A stretch of 5,135 bases of DNA from Bacteroidota bacterium (GTDB lineage Bacteria > Bacteroidota > Bacteroidia > Bacteroidales > JADFUO01). The stretch covers positions 1 to 5,135 of the forward strand of contig JADFUO010000451.1 in the NCBI GenBank assembly GCA_015222115.1. The letters run 5' to 3'. Both the position numbers and the translations under genes were made by a program. Below, piece by piece: positions 5,091-5,135 of this stretch (position 1 is its first letter; each line of letters opens with the position of its first letter). Under the pieces are notes generated by a model. It searched no databases, had not been told where the DNA came from, and saw only the letters and a list, made by a program, of their open reading frames with translations.

Positions 5091-5112
5091 TTCCGAAACT
5101 TCGTTTTCGGAA
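5091..5112. repeat. 8-bp hairpin adjoining copy B
   Basis: TTCCGAAA (5091-5098) and TTTCGGAA (5105-5112) pair perfectly around the 6-base loop CTTCGT, directly abutting the end of copy B. It occupies the same relative place as the 14-bp hairpin after copy A but has an unrelated stem sequence. No T tract follows, so it is not a typical terminator. Confidence 0.65.
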
Positions 5113-5135
5113 CAGGCACTGAATTATATAAGCAC
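5113..5135. repeat. Partial repeat module at the window edge
   Basis: AGGCACTGAAT (5114-5124) is the exact reverse complement of ATTCAGTGCCT at 2699-2709, and GCACTGA also matches the other arm of that palindrome (2754-2760). The sequence ends in ATATAAGCAC at the edge, so it is probably the start of another copy of the AGTGCCT module; the rest is outside the window. Confidence 0.45.

Overview
The window looks like an AT-rich chromosomal segment of a member of the Bacteroidota, most likely a Bacteroidales or Marinilabiliales-type lineage. Three things point there: two promoters with the Bacteroidota -7 hexamer pattern TAnnTTTG, A-rich leaders without a Shine-Dalgarno site before most genes, and ribosomal protein sequences of Bacteroidota type (for example the bS18 with its [19 protein letters not shown] segment). 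Almost everything is on the minus strand. No sequence search could be run, so the taxonomic placement rests on reading motifs.

Layout from left to right: the 3' end of a GtrA-family membrane protein gene on the plus strand (3-212) meets, tail to tail at a strong bidirectional terminator (212-239), the ribosomal operon rpsF-rpsR-rplI (bS6, bS18, bL9; 1361 down to 252) with its own clear promoter (1402-1432). Upstream of it lies a full-length non-hydrolysing UDP-N-acetylglucosamine 2-epimerase (1499-2647), then a 343-base non-coding stretch packed with palindromic repeats (2648-2990). Beyond that are radC (2991-3689), a terminator, rpsT (bS20; 3787-4038) with its own promoter, and an unrecognised exported, asparagine-rich protein (4178-4906). 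A second block of palindromic repeats runs from 4971 to the window edge.

The ribosomal genes are ordinary core genes. The epimerase and the GtrA-type protein are both of the kind used in surface polysaccharide synthesis, but they lie on opposite sides of the ribosomal operon, and nothing here links them directly.

The most unusual content is non-coding. Two copies of a roughly 120-base element (2800-2920 and 4971-5090) each fold on paper into the same three-way junction: a 7-bp closing stem, a 10-12-bp arm, a TGA linker and a 24-25-bp arm, with no unpaired base at the other two junction corners. The copies differ at paired positions in compensatory ways and share two A-A mismatches, so the fold looks maintained rather than accidental. 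Each copy is followed at once by a different additional hairpin, and an AGGCACTGAAT/ATTCAGTGCCT module lies next to both copies in opposite orientations. This looks like a modular intergenic repeat family whose function is unknown to me.
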